64,000 bases of DNA from Delphinus delphis (taxonomy: Eukaryota > Chordata > Mammalia > Artiodactyla > Delphinidae): the NCBI RefSeq assembly GCF_949987515.2, contig NC_082687.1:116913838-116977837 (forward strand), given 5' to 3'. This document shows, in pieces, positions 34,735-47,044 of this stretch. A program made the position numbers and the translations under genes. The first letter of the stretch is position 1. Each line of letters opens with the position of its first letter. The notes under the pieces are model-generated. The model was not told where the DNA came from. It did not search any database and saw only the letters and a program-made list of their open reading frames with translations.

Positions 34735-34965
34735 AAAAAGCTTAATGAACACTTGCATGGCGGGATGTTTGGCTCTGTTTATTCTTTCAATCTTCACAAC
34801 TCTGTGAGGTAGGCACTCTCATCCCTCCCAACTTACAAATGAGAAAACTAGAGGCTCACAGAGGTTGATTATCTGGACAAGGCCACTCAGCTAGTAAACG
34901 ACAGTCCAGGGTTCAAACCCCGAAATCTGACCCGCGTTAGTGCTTTCACGAAAAAACGGGTATCT
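34735..34965 (+). repeat. MIR element, well preserved
   Basis: Follows MIR order clearly: aatgaacacttgc, ttcacaactctgtgaggtag, gagaaaactagaggctcaca, ggccactcagctagtaaacg, agggttcaaacccc. It lies about 460 bp upstream of the METTL14 start codon. Confidence 0.85.
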
Positions 34966-35089
34966 GGCAATGATTAAAACGTCAGAACTGGCAACTGGGG
35001 AACTAATAGAAAAGGGAATCAACAAAACGGCCCACCACGTGGCAACAGTGCTGAAAGACCAAGGGAGCCTCAAGTCCCAGGAAGGGGAA

Positions 35090-35640
35090 AGTGAGGGGTC
35101 AGCGATTCGCCACCACAGCTCCAACAGCCCCAGCCCTGGACCGCCGAAGCCTCCAGAGACGCCTCTAGCGCCGGCGTCGCAGGACCCTCATTGGGCCTCT
35201 TCTAGGCAGCGTCAAATCGCGGGCGTCCTTAAGGAGGCGGGACTTCCGGGAGCGGTGGCGCCAAATTCCGGCCGCGCCGGAAACACCTACTGAGGAAAAA
35301 ACACTGGGTACGCGCCGCTAGAAGCTCCTGGAGAATTTTGTGTTCCACAAGTCTCCGAAGAAAAATTGGGCGGGGGTTCGTCCGCTCATTGCCAAGTTTT
35401 CGAGGCAGTGGAAAGCAAGAGTTGGGACATGGACAGCCGCTTGCAGGAGATCCGGGAGCGGCAGAAGTTACGGCGACAGCTTCTCGCGCAGCAGGTCCGG
35501 GGCCCAGGGAGGGATCGCGAATGCGCGTGCGCGGCCGGCCTGTTACCTCCTCCCTTTTCTGTCTCGTTACTGGCCACGGTGCAGTCCTTTCTGGTCCCGC
35601 GACCTTAATCCCTGCGCCCACCTACCCTCTTGTTCTCAAC
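35090..35640 (+). promoter_or_regulatory. METTL14 CpG-island promoter region
   Basis: CpG density rises sharply here against an AT-rich background and falls again in intron 1. The stretch just before the start codon carries an ETS-type site ACTTCCGG at 35242-35249, an E2F-like GCGCCAAA at 35258-35265 and a second CCGGAAA at about 35277. There is no TATA box in the usual place, as expected for a housekeeping gene. The transcription start is not determinable from sequence but probably lies between about 35240 and 35400. A divergent transcript from this island is plausible but not shown. Confidence 0.8.
35429..35494 (+). CDS. METTL14: METTL14 exon 1, coding part (residues 1-22)
   Basis: The ATG at 35429-35431 sits in gggacATGg, a fair initiation context with G at +4. 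It opens the family N-terminus, which ends LLAQQ before cag|gtccgg. Phase 0 at the boundary. The 5' untranslated part begins upstream within the CpG island. Confidence 0.97.
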
Positions 35641-38600
35641 CCCCGGGGTACCCCGAATCTTTTCCTCTTTTACCTCGCGGTCATTGTGGTGCTGAACCGA
35701 ACGCCACGCTTGGTCTTCAGCAACCGTTATGGAATGGCCGCCGAGTGGTGCTCAATGATGAGAATACAGTGGTCTTTCTGTATAAGTTACCGCAGTTCAC
35801 GCAAAGAAAAGTGACTTGTTATCCTCCAGAATTTCTGTTCACTTTTTTTTTTTTTGCTGTACGCGGGCCTCTCACTGTTGTGGCCTCTTTCCTGTTGCGG
35901 AGCACAGGCTCCGGACGCGCAGGCTCAGCAGCCATGGCTCACGGGCCCAGCCGCTCCGCGGCATGTGGGATCTTCCCGGACCGGGGCACGAACCCGTGTC
36001 CCCTGCATCGGCAGGCGGACTCTCAACCACTGCGCCACCAGGGAAACCCTTCTGTTCACTTTTTAAATGGTCGTTTGTGTCTTGCCTTTCTTTGTAATCA
36101 GCTCCCTATTCTTGAGATTGGGGCTTCATTGTGGGTCAGGTTTACGGTATTTTCTCTGGGATAGTGTCTAACGACTGCATTGGTAGAAGCCTGAGTGTAA
36201 ATTTTAGATTCTGCATGATGCGTATTGCTGTCGACCCTGCCGTGTACGGTATCCTCGTCCTCACTCGCAGCTAACGTTTGAATTCTTAATCTGTATCGAT
36301 CACAACAAATCTCTGAAATAGGTAATATTGTCTTCACTTATCGGATAATGAAACAGAGGCTCCAGAGGTTAATTTTTGCCCCGGCTCCTTCACCTCTGGG
36401 CCAGAAAGTTAAACCCAGGTTTGTCTCTCCAGATCTTGGCCTCACTCCTTCTTGTGTAGGAGTAAGTTAATACTTGATTAGTAGAGTACACATTGCAGAA
36501 AATGCAGATGCACACCTCTGCTTAATTAAAGTTAGAGGTTGTGTTTTACTTTCTACCACTCAGACCGGTAAAAGGGATGGGAGAAATGCTCACAGGTTTT
36601 GATGAGGCATCTTACTGTTATTTTTTTCAGTAATAAGTTTTCGTTTTAGTACATGGAAATCTGAGACCTATCCTCTTTTATGATCGGATGAAAAGATTTA
36701 TGGTACAGTGTTAAAAGTGTGGGCGTTTAGGGAGTTCCCTGGTGGTTCAGTGGTTAGGACTCAGCGCTTTCACTGCTGTGGCCCGGGTTCAATCCGTGGT
36801 CGGCAGCTAAGATCCCACAAACGCGTGGCCAAAAAAAAAGGGGGCGTTTGGAATCAGATCTGTTCCTGGCATAGTGATTTTGGACAAATCAGGTATCTTT
36901 TCCAAGCCTTCCTTTTCCCAGTTTCTATTATGTTATCTTCAAAAATGTTCAGCAGCTCTTTGTTACCGCCAAGGTTCTTACTCTTTAGTTTTGAATTCAG
37001 ACGTCTGTTTGACTGAAAATAGTCGTAAACAATGATTGGTTGAGTGTCTTACTATGTGCCAGGAGCTTTTGTAGACATTGGCAATTCAGCTATGAATAAT
37101 AATAGGTGGTCCTACCCTCAGAGAGCTTACATACTGCACAGAATTTAATAATGGCTGCCGTTTATTAAGTCCTTTCTGTGTGTCAAGACTCTGCCAAGCT
37201 TGTACATACATTATATTTGATCATACCAGTCAGATGCTATCTGTGACTTATAGATGAAGAAAATAAAGCTCAGGAAATTTGTTACATGCTGAAGGCCACA
37301 AACCGTTTACATTTGCAAGCTGCAGTTTCAGGCCTTTGCAATACACATGGCTGCCTCCTAGTACAGTTGGATAGGAACCTTTCCACCTAAGGATGTACAG
37401 TATAATCAATGACAGACTTCCACTTTAGCAGCCTTCCTTTCACTTACTTTTCTCTGTATGAACAAGACAGACTGGTTTATTACTCTCCGGAACGTGATTT
37501 GTGCAGTACATACTTTATGATTTTTAAAAGTTGTCCTTTCTGATTTCTGTCTATCCTCTGTGACAGCCCAGGTCAGAATTTTGTGATGAAACCTATTGTG
37601 ATCTCCCTGGCTTAGACTCTTCTCCCTCTGAGCATCCATTTTCCTTACTGTTGGTGTCCACTACTGTATATTATTAACCATCATACAGAATATAAACAGT
37701 TTGTGTGCAGCGTCTTTGCATTTAATTCCTGTTGGCTTAATCTTCTATCCTAACTTTGTTTCTTGCCCAAAGTAAGTTTTTTTTTTTTTTCAAAGTAAGT
37801 TTTTAATAAATTTTTGTTGATTGATGATCTGTCAGAGTAGAGCACAACTCAAGTGTGTATAATTTGCTTGACTGACTTGGCTGCTGGATGAAGATATCGG
37901 ATGCAATATATAGGCCCAGACCACGATTGTGGCAATTAATGCTATCACCAACGATTTACACCTGTTTTTATTTAACTTGTAGCTTTGTTTCAAAAAATTA
38001 TACATGCTTTCAAATGATTCCAAATTGTCATAGTTATTCAAATAATATATTTAGTGCTACCACAATGGGAAGTCTGTTACTCCAGTCATTCCACAATTTT
38101 TTAAAAATGTTGGAGCATGAGAAGACAATTATATATGTAAGCACAATTTGATTTAAAGCGTTCCTCTTGTAAAACATTGTATTCTGATTTACACCTTGGT
38201 AGAAAATCTCATTGGTTCATTCACATATTTATAAGCATGTACTATAAGTCAGATGTTATAGTAGCTGCTGAACATACAGATATCAACAGGACAGAGTTCT
38301 TCCCCTCAGTGAGCTAACATTTCAGTGGGGGAGAAGTAAACAAAAGTAAACTGATAAAGTAATTGAATTGTACAAATAAAAAATTGGAAGTTGTGATAGC
38401 GACTGTGAAACAAAAGTAAAACAAAAAGGGTGTATTAAGTGCTATGATCAGAATGAGGAAATGAGGAGGTAAAAATAATGGAAAGGAGGCTACCTATTCT
38501 GTAGATAGTGTTCATGGAAGGACCCTCAGAAGAAATGTACTCATCTGAGATTTGAAGGGAGTCCGACTCAGTCTTGGGAAGAAGGTTATAAAGCATTCCA

Positions 38601-41600
38601 CCTATGGGAATAAATGTGTTTTCTGACTAAAGAGAATAGGGGTATGGAAGAGTTAAAATATCAGGAACAGTTGATATATTGGAAGAGATTTATCATTGGG
38701 GAAACCTTAGGGGAGTCATGAAGTGGGTAGTCTAAAGAGGCAGTGGTAATTGTTTAAGATCAAGGCTGGGACTTGCAGCTCTAATATTGTAGTGTGCCTT
38801 CTCACCTTTCTTGAGCTAAGGGATTATTTAATGCAGATTTCCTCATGCCCTTCGTGTGCTTAAAAATATTAAGTGGTTCCTCATGGCCTGTAAGTTGCAT
38901 TCTATACTTCTTGGTTTGGCTTTTAAAGTTTTCCATGAATTGATCCCACACTATGTAGCCAGGCCTATTTCAACTAGTGATTTGTTTACATTTGTTGTAT
39001 TTTGCAAAATTTCCCGAACTGCCAACCCGAATTTGCATCACTATTTTTCAGGTTTTTGTAAAGTTTAGTATTGTGCCTATAATCATTATAAAGACTTGGC
39101 TTGAATAAAACTGAAAAGGTATTTATTACGGCATGGAATAAATAAGGTACAATACGTGAGCTGATGGATGCAGAGTGTTTAACATAGTGCATATCACACT
39201 TATAAACACTATGTTAGCTGCTTTTTTTGTTGTTTTGTTATTGCTACTGCTGCTAAATTGTGTTTTATTATTTGCTTTAAAAGTAGAGGATTGGTCAAGT
39301 TGTTTTAATTTAAAAATAACTGAAAGCATAAAATACTTTTCAGCTGGCAAAATCATTCTTAATTAACATGGTTTTGCTCCAAGGTGTTTTCTGTTTTTCC
39401 TGCAAGGTAATTTGTCCATTTGCCTGCTGCAGTAGTTACGGGTTGTATTTTTTTTAAATACTTGATGTATTAAATGCTGCTACAAATGACTAGGAAGGCT
39501 ATTCAGTACACTGTCATCTAATTTTTGGTTTTTGCCTTTTCTCAGTTGGGAGCTGAAAGTGCTGACAGTATTGGTGCTGTGTTAAATAGCAAAGATGAGC
39601 AGAGAGAAATTGCTGAAACAAGAGAAACTTGCAGGTCAGTTGAATATTTTTTTAGTGACATGTTAGTATTTGTGAAAGGATCACTGTTTTAATAAACAAT
39701 AATCCTAGGTATGAAGTGTGTTGTTATAAGATTAAGCATACAGATTTAGGAAACATTGGTTTTTATTGTTAGTTCATGAATTATGAAATACTTATTATCT
39801 GAATACAGTAAGTTTTCATTTATAAAGTAGTTAGAAAATGGAATGTTAGGCTAGGAATTAGCTTATATACCATATATAATTTTATTTAAAAAATCCTTAT
39901 TAAAAAAAACACACTTTGCCCTAAAAGTGGTATTGATAGTTCATAAAGCATTTAGAATTTTTCAGTATTGTAGTTATCAGTTTTTTTTTATTGGAGTATA
40001 ATTATTTCACAATGTTGTGTTAATTTCTGCTGTACAGTGAAGTGAATCAGCTATATGTATACATATATCCCCTCCCTCTTGCACCTCCCTCCCACCCCCT
40101 GCTATCCCACCCATCTAGGTCATCACAGAGCACCAAGCTGAACTCCCTGTGCTATACAGCAGGTTCCCACTAGCTGTTTTACACATAGTGGTGAATATAT
40201 GTCAGTCCTAATCTCCCAGTTCATCCCACCCTCCCCTTCCCTCTGCCCGCTGTGTCCACTCATCTGTTCTCTACTACTTTGTCTCTATTCCTGCCCTGCA
40301 AATAGGTTCATCTGTACCATTTTCTAGATTTCACATATATGTGTTAATATATGATATTTGTTTTTCTCTTTCTGACTTACTTCACTCTGTATGACAGACT
40401 CTAAGTCGACCCACATCTCTGCAAGTGTCCCAATTTCGTTCCTTTTTATGGCTGAGTAATATTCCATTGTATACATGTACCACATCTTCTTTATCCATTC
40501 CTCTGTCGTTGGACATTTAGGTTGCTTCCATGTCCTGGCTATTGTAAATAGTGCTGTAATGAACATTGGGGTACATGTGTCTTTTTGAATTATGGTTTTC
40601 TCAGGGTATATGCCCAGTAGTGGGATTGCTGGGTCATATGGTACTTCTATTTTTAGTTTTTTAATGAATGTCCATACTGTTCTCCATAGTGGCTGTATCA
40701 AATACATTTCTACCAACAGTGCCAGAGGGTTCCCTTTTCTCCACACCCTCTCCAGCATTTACTGTTCATAGGTTTTTTTGATGGTGACCTTTCTGACTGG
40801 TGTGAGGTGATACCTCATTGTTGTTTTGATTTGCATTTCTCTAATAATTAGTGATGTTGAGCATCTTTTCATGTGCCTCTTGGCCACCTGTATGTCTTCT
40901 TTGGTGAAATGTCTGTTTAGGTCTTCCACCCATTTTTCGGTTGGGTTATCTGTTTTTTTGATATTGAGCTGCATGAGCTGTTTGTATATTTTGGAGATTA
41001 ATCCTTTGTCAGTTGCTTCATTTGCAAATATTTTCTCCCATTCTGAGGGTTGTCTTTTCATTTTGTTTATGGTTTCCTTTGCTGTGCAAAAGCTTTAAAG
41101 TTTCATTAGGTCCCATTTGTTTGTTTTTATTTTTATTACTCTAGGAGGTGGGTCAAAAAACATCTTGCTGTGATTTATGTCAGAGTGTTTTTCCTACATT
41201 TTCCTCTAAAAGCTTTTTGGTGTCCAGTCTTACATTTAGGTCTTTAATCCATTTTGAGTTTATTTTTGTGTGTGGTGTTAGGTAGTGTTCTGATTTCATT
41301 CTTTTATATGTAGCTGTCCAGTTTTCTCAGCACCACTTAGTGAAGAGGCTGACTTTTCTCCATTGTATATTCTTGCCTCCTTTATCAAAGATAAGGTGAC
41401 CATAGGTGTGGGGGGTTTATCTCTGGGCTTTATATCCTGTTCCACTGATCTATCTTTCTGTTTTTGTGTCAGTACCATACTGTCTTGATTACTATAGCTT
41501 TGTAGTAGAGTCTGAAGTTGGGAGCCTGATTCCTCCAGCTCTGTTTTTCTTTCTCAATATTGCTTTGGCTGTATGGCACCATTTCTGTTTCCATATAAAT

Positions 41601-44600
41601 TGTAAAATTCTTTGTTTTGATTCTGTGAAAAATGCCTTTAGTAATTTGATAGGGATTGCATTGAATCTGTAGATTGCTTTGGGCAATATAGTCATTTTCA
41701 CAATATTGATTCTTCAGATCCAAGAACATGGTATATCTCTCCATCTGTTAGTGTCATATTTGATTTCTTTCATCAGTGTTTTATAGTTTTCTGAGTACAG
41801 GTCTTTTGCCTCATTAGGTAGGTTTATTCCTAGGTATTTTATTCTTTTTGTTGCATTGGTAAATGGGATTGTTTCCTTAATTTATTTTTCTTATCTCCTG
41901 TAGTTAGTGTATAGGGATGCAAGAGATTTCTGTGCATTAATTTGGTATCCTGTACCAAATTCATTGATTAGCTCTAGCAGTTTTCTGGTGGCATCTAGGA
42001 TTTTTCTGTGTGTATCATCATGTCATCTGCAAGCAGCAATGGTTTTACTTCTTCTTTTCCAATTTGTATTCCTTTTTTAAAAAAAATATTTATTTTTCAC
42101 TGTGTTGGGTCTTTGTTGCTGTGCACAGGCTTTCTCTAGTTGCAGCGAGCAGGGGCTACTCTTCATTGCGGTACGTGGGCTTCTCATTGCGGTGGCTTCT
42201 CTTGTTGCGGAGCATGGGCTCTAGGCACGTGGGCTTCATTAGTTGTGGCTCGTGGGTTCTAGAGCGCAGGCTCAGTAGTTGTGGCACATGGGCCTAGTTG
42301 CTCCGCGGCATGTGGGATCTTCCCGGCCCAGGGCTCGAACCCGTGTCACCTGCATTGGCAGGTGGATTCTTAACCACTGTGCCACCAGGGAAGTCCCTCC
42401 AATTTGTATTCCTTTTATTTCTTTTTCTTTTCTGATTGCTGTGGCTAGGACTTCCACAACTATGTTGAATAATAGTGGTGAGAGTGGACATCCTTGTCTT
42501 GTTCCTGATCTTAGAGGAAATGCTTTCAGTTTTTCACCATTGAGAATGATGTTTGCTGTGGGTTTGTCATATATGGCCTTTATTATGTTGAGGTAGGTGC
42601 CCTATATGCCCATTTTCTGGAGAGTTTTTATCTTAAATGCGTGTTAATTTTGTCAAATTTTTGTCGAAGTTTTTCTGCATCTATTGAGATGATCATATGG
42701 TTTTTATTCTTTAATTTGTTGATATGGTGTATCACATTGATTGATTTGCATATATTGAAGAATCCTTGCATTGCTGGGATAAATCCCACTTGATCATGGT
42801 GTATGATCCTTTTAATAGAGATTAATAGAGTTTGGGAGTGTTCCTCCATCTGCAGTTTTTGGAAGAGCTTGAGAAGGATAGGTGTTAGCTCGTCTCTAAA
42901 TGTTTGATAGAATTCACCTGTGAAGTCATCTGTTCCTGGACTTTCCTTTGATGGAAGATTTTTAATTACAGTTTCAATTTTATTACTTGTGATTGGTCTG
43001 TTTATATTTTCTGTTTCTTCCTGGTTCAGTCTGGGAATTTTTTACCTTTCTAAAAATGTGTCCATTTCTTCCAGGTTGTCCATTTTATTGGCATATAGTT
43101 GCTTGTAGTAGTCTTTATGATCCTTTATCGAACATCAGTTTTGCTCAAGACACATTAGAATGATACATAATGTAGAAGTTTCTATTTTGCCATGCATACC
43201 TTATAAAAGCTTAGTTTCTTATTTGTTTGCTTTCTCAAAAAAAAGTACAGATTATTCGTCAGGTTGTGTTACTTTTAAGATTTATAAACTGGGTGAATAG
43301 ATACTGTTTAGTCAGGAAAAATTTGCCTTGTTCTGTTTTTATAACCAGTTCTTTAATATTATTAATGGACACATTTATACATCTTGTATGTATTTGTGAG
43401 TGATATTTCAGTTTTAATTTTCAGGGCTTCCTATGATACCTCTGCTCCAAATGCAAAACGTAAGTATCAGGATGAAGGAGAGACAGATGAAGACAAAATG
43501 GAAGAATATAAGGCAAGTAGAGAATGGGACAATTTTATGGTCAAGAAGAAAGTAAGTCCTTACAATCCGTAGAGTCTTACCCAGGAAAACAGAATTTGAC
43601 AGAAGCTGAATTTTGACAGAATACTGAATAATTGTTGATGTAATTAGGTAAATTTAAGACATTTATATCAGTTTAACACAGAAGTATGTGGATTAAATTA
43701 GGTGATGTATATGAAGCACTTAGCATAATGCCTAGTAAGCACTAGGCAATAGCATTCTTAAATAAGAGTAAGGAGGTAGATGTATCAGAAACTTTGGATA
43801 ATTCAATCATATTTCAAGGGGCTACAATACTGTCTTCTTTGAGTTGCATTATTCCATGTTAACAATATAGGGTAGTACAATTAAAATATTTTGAGAACTC
43901 ATGGGCTAGACAGCAGTGTAGAACCATTTCTGACAGAGGCCCAAGGCAAAAACCCAGCTTCTCAACTTGTAATTACAATATGTAGTTGAAAAGAAAGAAA
44001 GTTAAGGACAAAAAAACCTACCTCCATTTTTTTCAAATTAATTGTCATAGAACTATATTCAATAGAGAAGAGAATAAATAGTTTCAGTAAATCTTTAGGT
44101 ATAATTATCTAATTTCATAGATATTCTCTTGTGTATTGGTTGCATTTGATATATCCTCTTATATAACTTAACTGTTTGTGATTATATTAGGTCAAACCAT
44201 ATACAGTTTCTGATATTTTAACATTTTTGACTTATAAAATAGCAGTTTCTTATGGTTTGATCTAGTAGAAATAAAATTGCCCATTGGTGGTCATATCTTT
44301 CATGATTTGAGCTAAATTCTAATATTTAAGGTATTATATCAGAGATAAATAATCCTAGATAACTTAGTCAACAAAATTAGTAGTTATAGACAATTATTAC
44401 TGAAGAGAATGAAAAAGAAATATTTATTTTATATATTATAAGCATAACTAGTTACAGCTAATGATGAGAAAGCAAAAACTTCAAGTTTTTTTTAGATTAA
44501 AAAATTTTTTTTTAATTTGTATTTTATATATTTATATATTTGGCTGCATCAGGCCTTAGTTGTGGCATGTGGGCTCTTCATTGCCACCCGTGGGCTTCTC

Positions 44601-46999
44601 TCTAGCTGTCGGCCGCGTGCACGGGCTTACTTGCCCCGCGGCACGTGGGATCTTAGTTCCCCCACGGCATGTGGGATCTTAGTTCCCTGACCAGGGATCC
44701 AACCCGTGTCCCCTGCGTTGGAAGGCAGATTCTGAACCACTGGACCACCAGGGAAGTCCTGACTTCAATATTTGACTTTAACAGTAATTTGAAAACTTTA
44801 TTGTGTCTTAGGGAAAGAAAATATTTATATGAGTCTTAATACTCGAGATATCATAATATGTAAGATACTCCTCTTATACATAAAATGTATACTTCCTTTT
44901 CCAAGGATGAATTAGAACTACAACAGGAGGAAGAGAATTTGCCATATGAAGAAGAGATTTACAAAGATTCTAGTACTTTTCTTAAGGTAAAAAAATAATT
45001 TTCACGTCCATAACTTCACATTTCAGCTCTATGCCTGAAAAGATTTTAAATACTTATTTGTTTTCAAGATTTTTTCAGTTATTGAGGGATCATTATTATA
45101 AAGGTCATTTAAAATTATTCATGAAATATTCTTCTGATGCTTGCCCATTTAGGATGAGATAATGCTTTATTAATGTCTGTAGATACTGAATTGTAATACT
45201 ATTATTTTAATAGTGATGTTTTCTGTTTTTTTTAATGTCAATTAACTTATATTTTGTATGGCCTCATAATAAAAAATAAAGTACAGAGTTAGTGTATCTG
45301 CCCTCAGAGCGAATGCTGTTTATTTAATTTTGACGTTTTCTTTAGGGAACACAGAGTTTAAATCCCCATAATGATTACTGCCAACATTTTGTAGACACCG
45401 GACATAGACCTCAAAATTTCATCAGAGATGTAGGTATGTCAGATTTGTTGGGAATATGCTATTGCTGGCTGTTGATTACATGCATGTAATTTATCCATTT
45501 TGTGGTTTATTTCTAACAAAGTTATTTTTCCTGGCTTGGCTTCCCCTTTCCATTCCTAGTACTTCTAGTACACTCTCTTTTTCCATCAAGCAGTGTTACT
45601 TTTTTCCTTCTTCCTTCCATCTTTCCTTCATTTTGGTTCTGTAACTATCCCTCATTTTTATTTTGCCTTCATTTATTCCTTCGATGCTCTTCCTTTCTTT
45701 ATGTAAATCTGATTCTCTGACTTACATTATTTTCCTTTTGTCTAAAGAATTTCTTTTAACATTTCTTGCAAGGCAGGCCTGTTGGCAACAAATTCCCTCA
45801 ATTTTTGCCTGAGGAAGTCTTTATTTTTCCTTTACTTTTGAAAGATTAATTTTGCAAAGTACAGAATTCTAGATTGGTGTTTTCTTTCTTTCAACACTTA
45901 AGTATTTTACTTCACCCTGTTCTTGCTTGTTTCTGAGAAGTTGGGTATAATTCTTAACTTTGTTCCTCAATAGGTTTGGTTTTTTTTTTTTTCTGGTTTC
46001 TTTCAGAATTTTTTCGTTAGCTTTGATTTTCTGTAGTTTGAAAATGATATGTGTAGGTATAGCTGGGTTTTGTTTGCTTTGGGTTTTTTTTGCGTTTATC
46101 CTCTTTGGTACTCTCTGAGCTTCCTGTGTCTGGGGTTTGATGTCTGACATTATTTTGGGAAAATTCTCAGTCATTATTATTTCAAATATTTCTTCTGTTC
46201 CTCTTTCTGTTTTTTCTCCTTCTTATATTTCCATTACACATTTTACCTTTTGTAGTTGTCCCACATTCCTTAGATAGTCTGGCTTTTTTTTTTCCAATTT
46301 TTGTTCTATTTACTTTTCAGTTTTTGAGGTTTCTATTGAGATATCATCACGCTCAGAATCTTTTCTCAGCTGTGTCCAGTCTACCGATAAGCTTACCAAA
46401 GGCATTATCCCTACATTTTTAAAAACAGCTTGACTGAGAGAATTCATGTACCATACAGTGCACCCATTTAAAGAATATAATTGAGTTTTTTAAGAATATC
46501 TATAGATTTGTGCAACCATTGCCACAATCTAATTTTAGAACTTTTTAAAAAATTGAGGTATCGTTGATTTACAATATTATATAAGTTTTAGGTGTACAAA
46601 TAGTAGTTTACAATTTTTAAAGATTATATTTCATTTATAGTTATTATAAAATATTGGCTGTATTTTCTCTGCTGTACAATATATCCTTGTAGCTTATTTA
46701 TTATATGCATAGAAGTTTGTACTTCTTAATCCCCTCCCCCTATTTTGCTCTCCCCACTTCTCCCCCCCGTAACCACTAGATTGTTCTCTTTATCTGTGAG
46801 TCTGTTTCTTTTTTGTTATATTCACTAGTTTATTTTTTAGATTCCACGTATAGGTGATAATATACAGTATTTGTCTTTCTCTGTCTGACTTATTTCACTA
46901 AGCATAATACCCTCCAATCCATCCATGTTGTTGCAAAAGGCAAAATTTCACTTTTTTTTATGGCTGAGTAATAAGTGTGTGTATGTGTGTATACACCAC

Positions 47000-47044
<45 letters not shown>

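Larger units (their letters stand above)
35495..39545 (+). other. METTL14: METTL14 intron 1 (4.05 kb)
   Basis: Bounded by gt...tctcag. It holds a young antisense SINE close to exon 1, a tRNA-like SINE, MIR fragments and the second copy of the ancient repeat. The remainder (37360-38240 and 38790-39545) shows nothing I recognise. Confidence 0.9.
39635..43424 (+). other. METTL14: METTL14 intron 2 (3.79 kb)
   Basis: Bounded by gtcagt...ttttcag. About 83% of it is a single antisense L1 insertion plus a nested SINE; the flanking 340 and 290 bases show nothing notable. Confidence 0.9.

Noticed and set aside
34940..35293. 117-codon open frame just upstream of METTL14
   Set aside because: It starts in a MIR and ends in the CpG island; Ser/Pro-rich low-complexity sequence with no recognisable homology.
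35340..36164. 274-codon open frame overlapping METTL14 exon 1
   Set aside because: It runs in another frame through GC-rich promoter DNA, past the exon 1 donor and into an intronic SINE. It has no known domain, and its length is explained by high GC and the SINE.
40324..41061. Two adjacent minus-strand frames with reverse-transcriptase-like C-terminal sequence
   Set aside because: They are broken pieces of L1 ORF2 in a 5'-truncated copy, not host genes.
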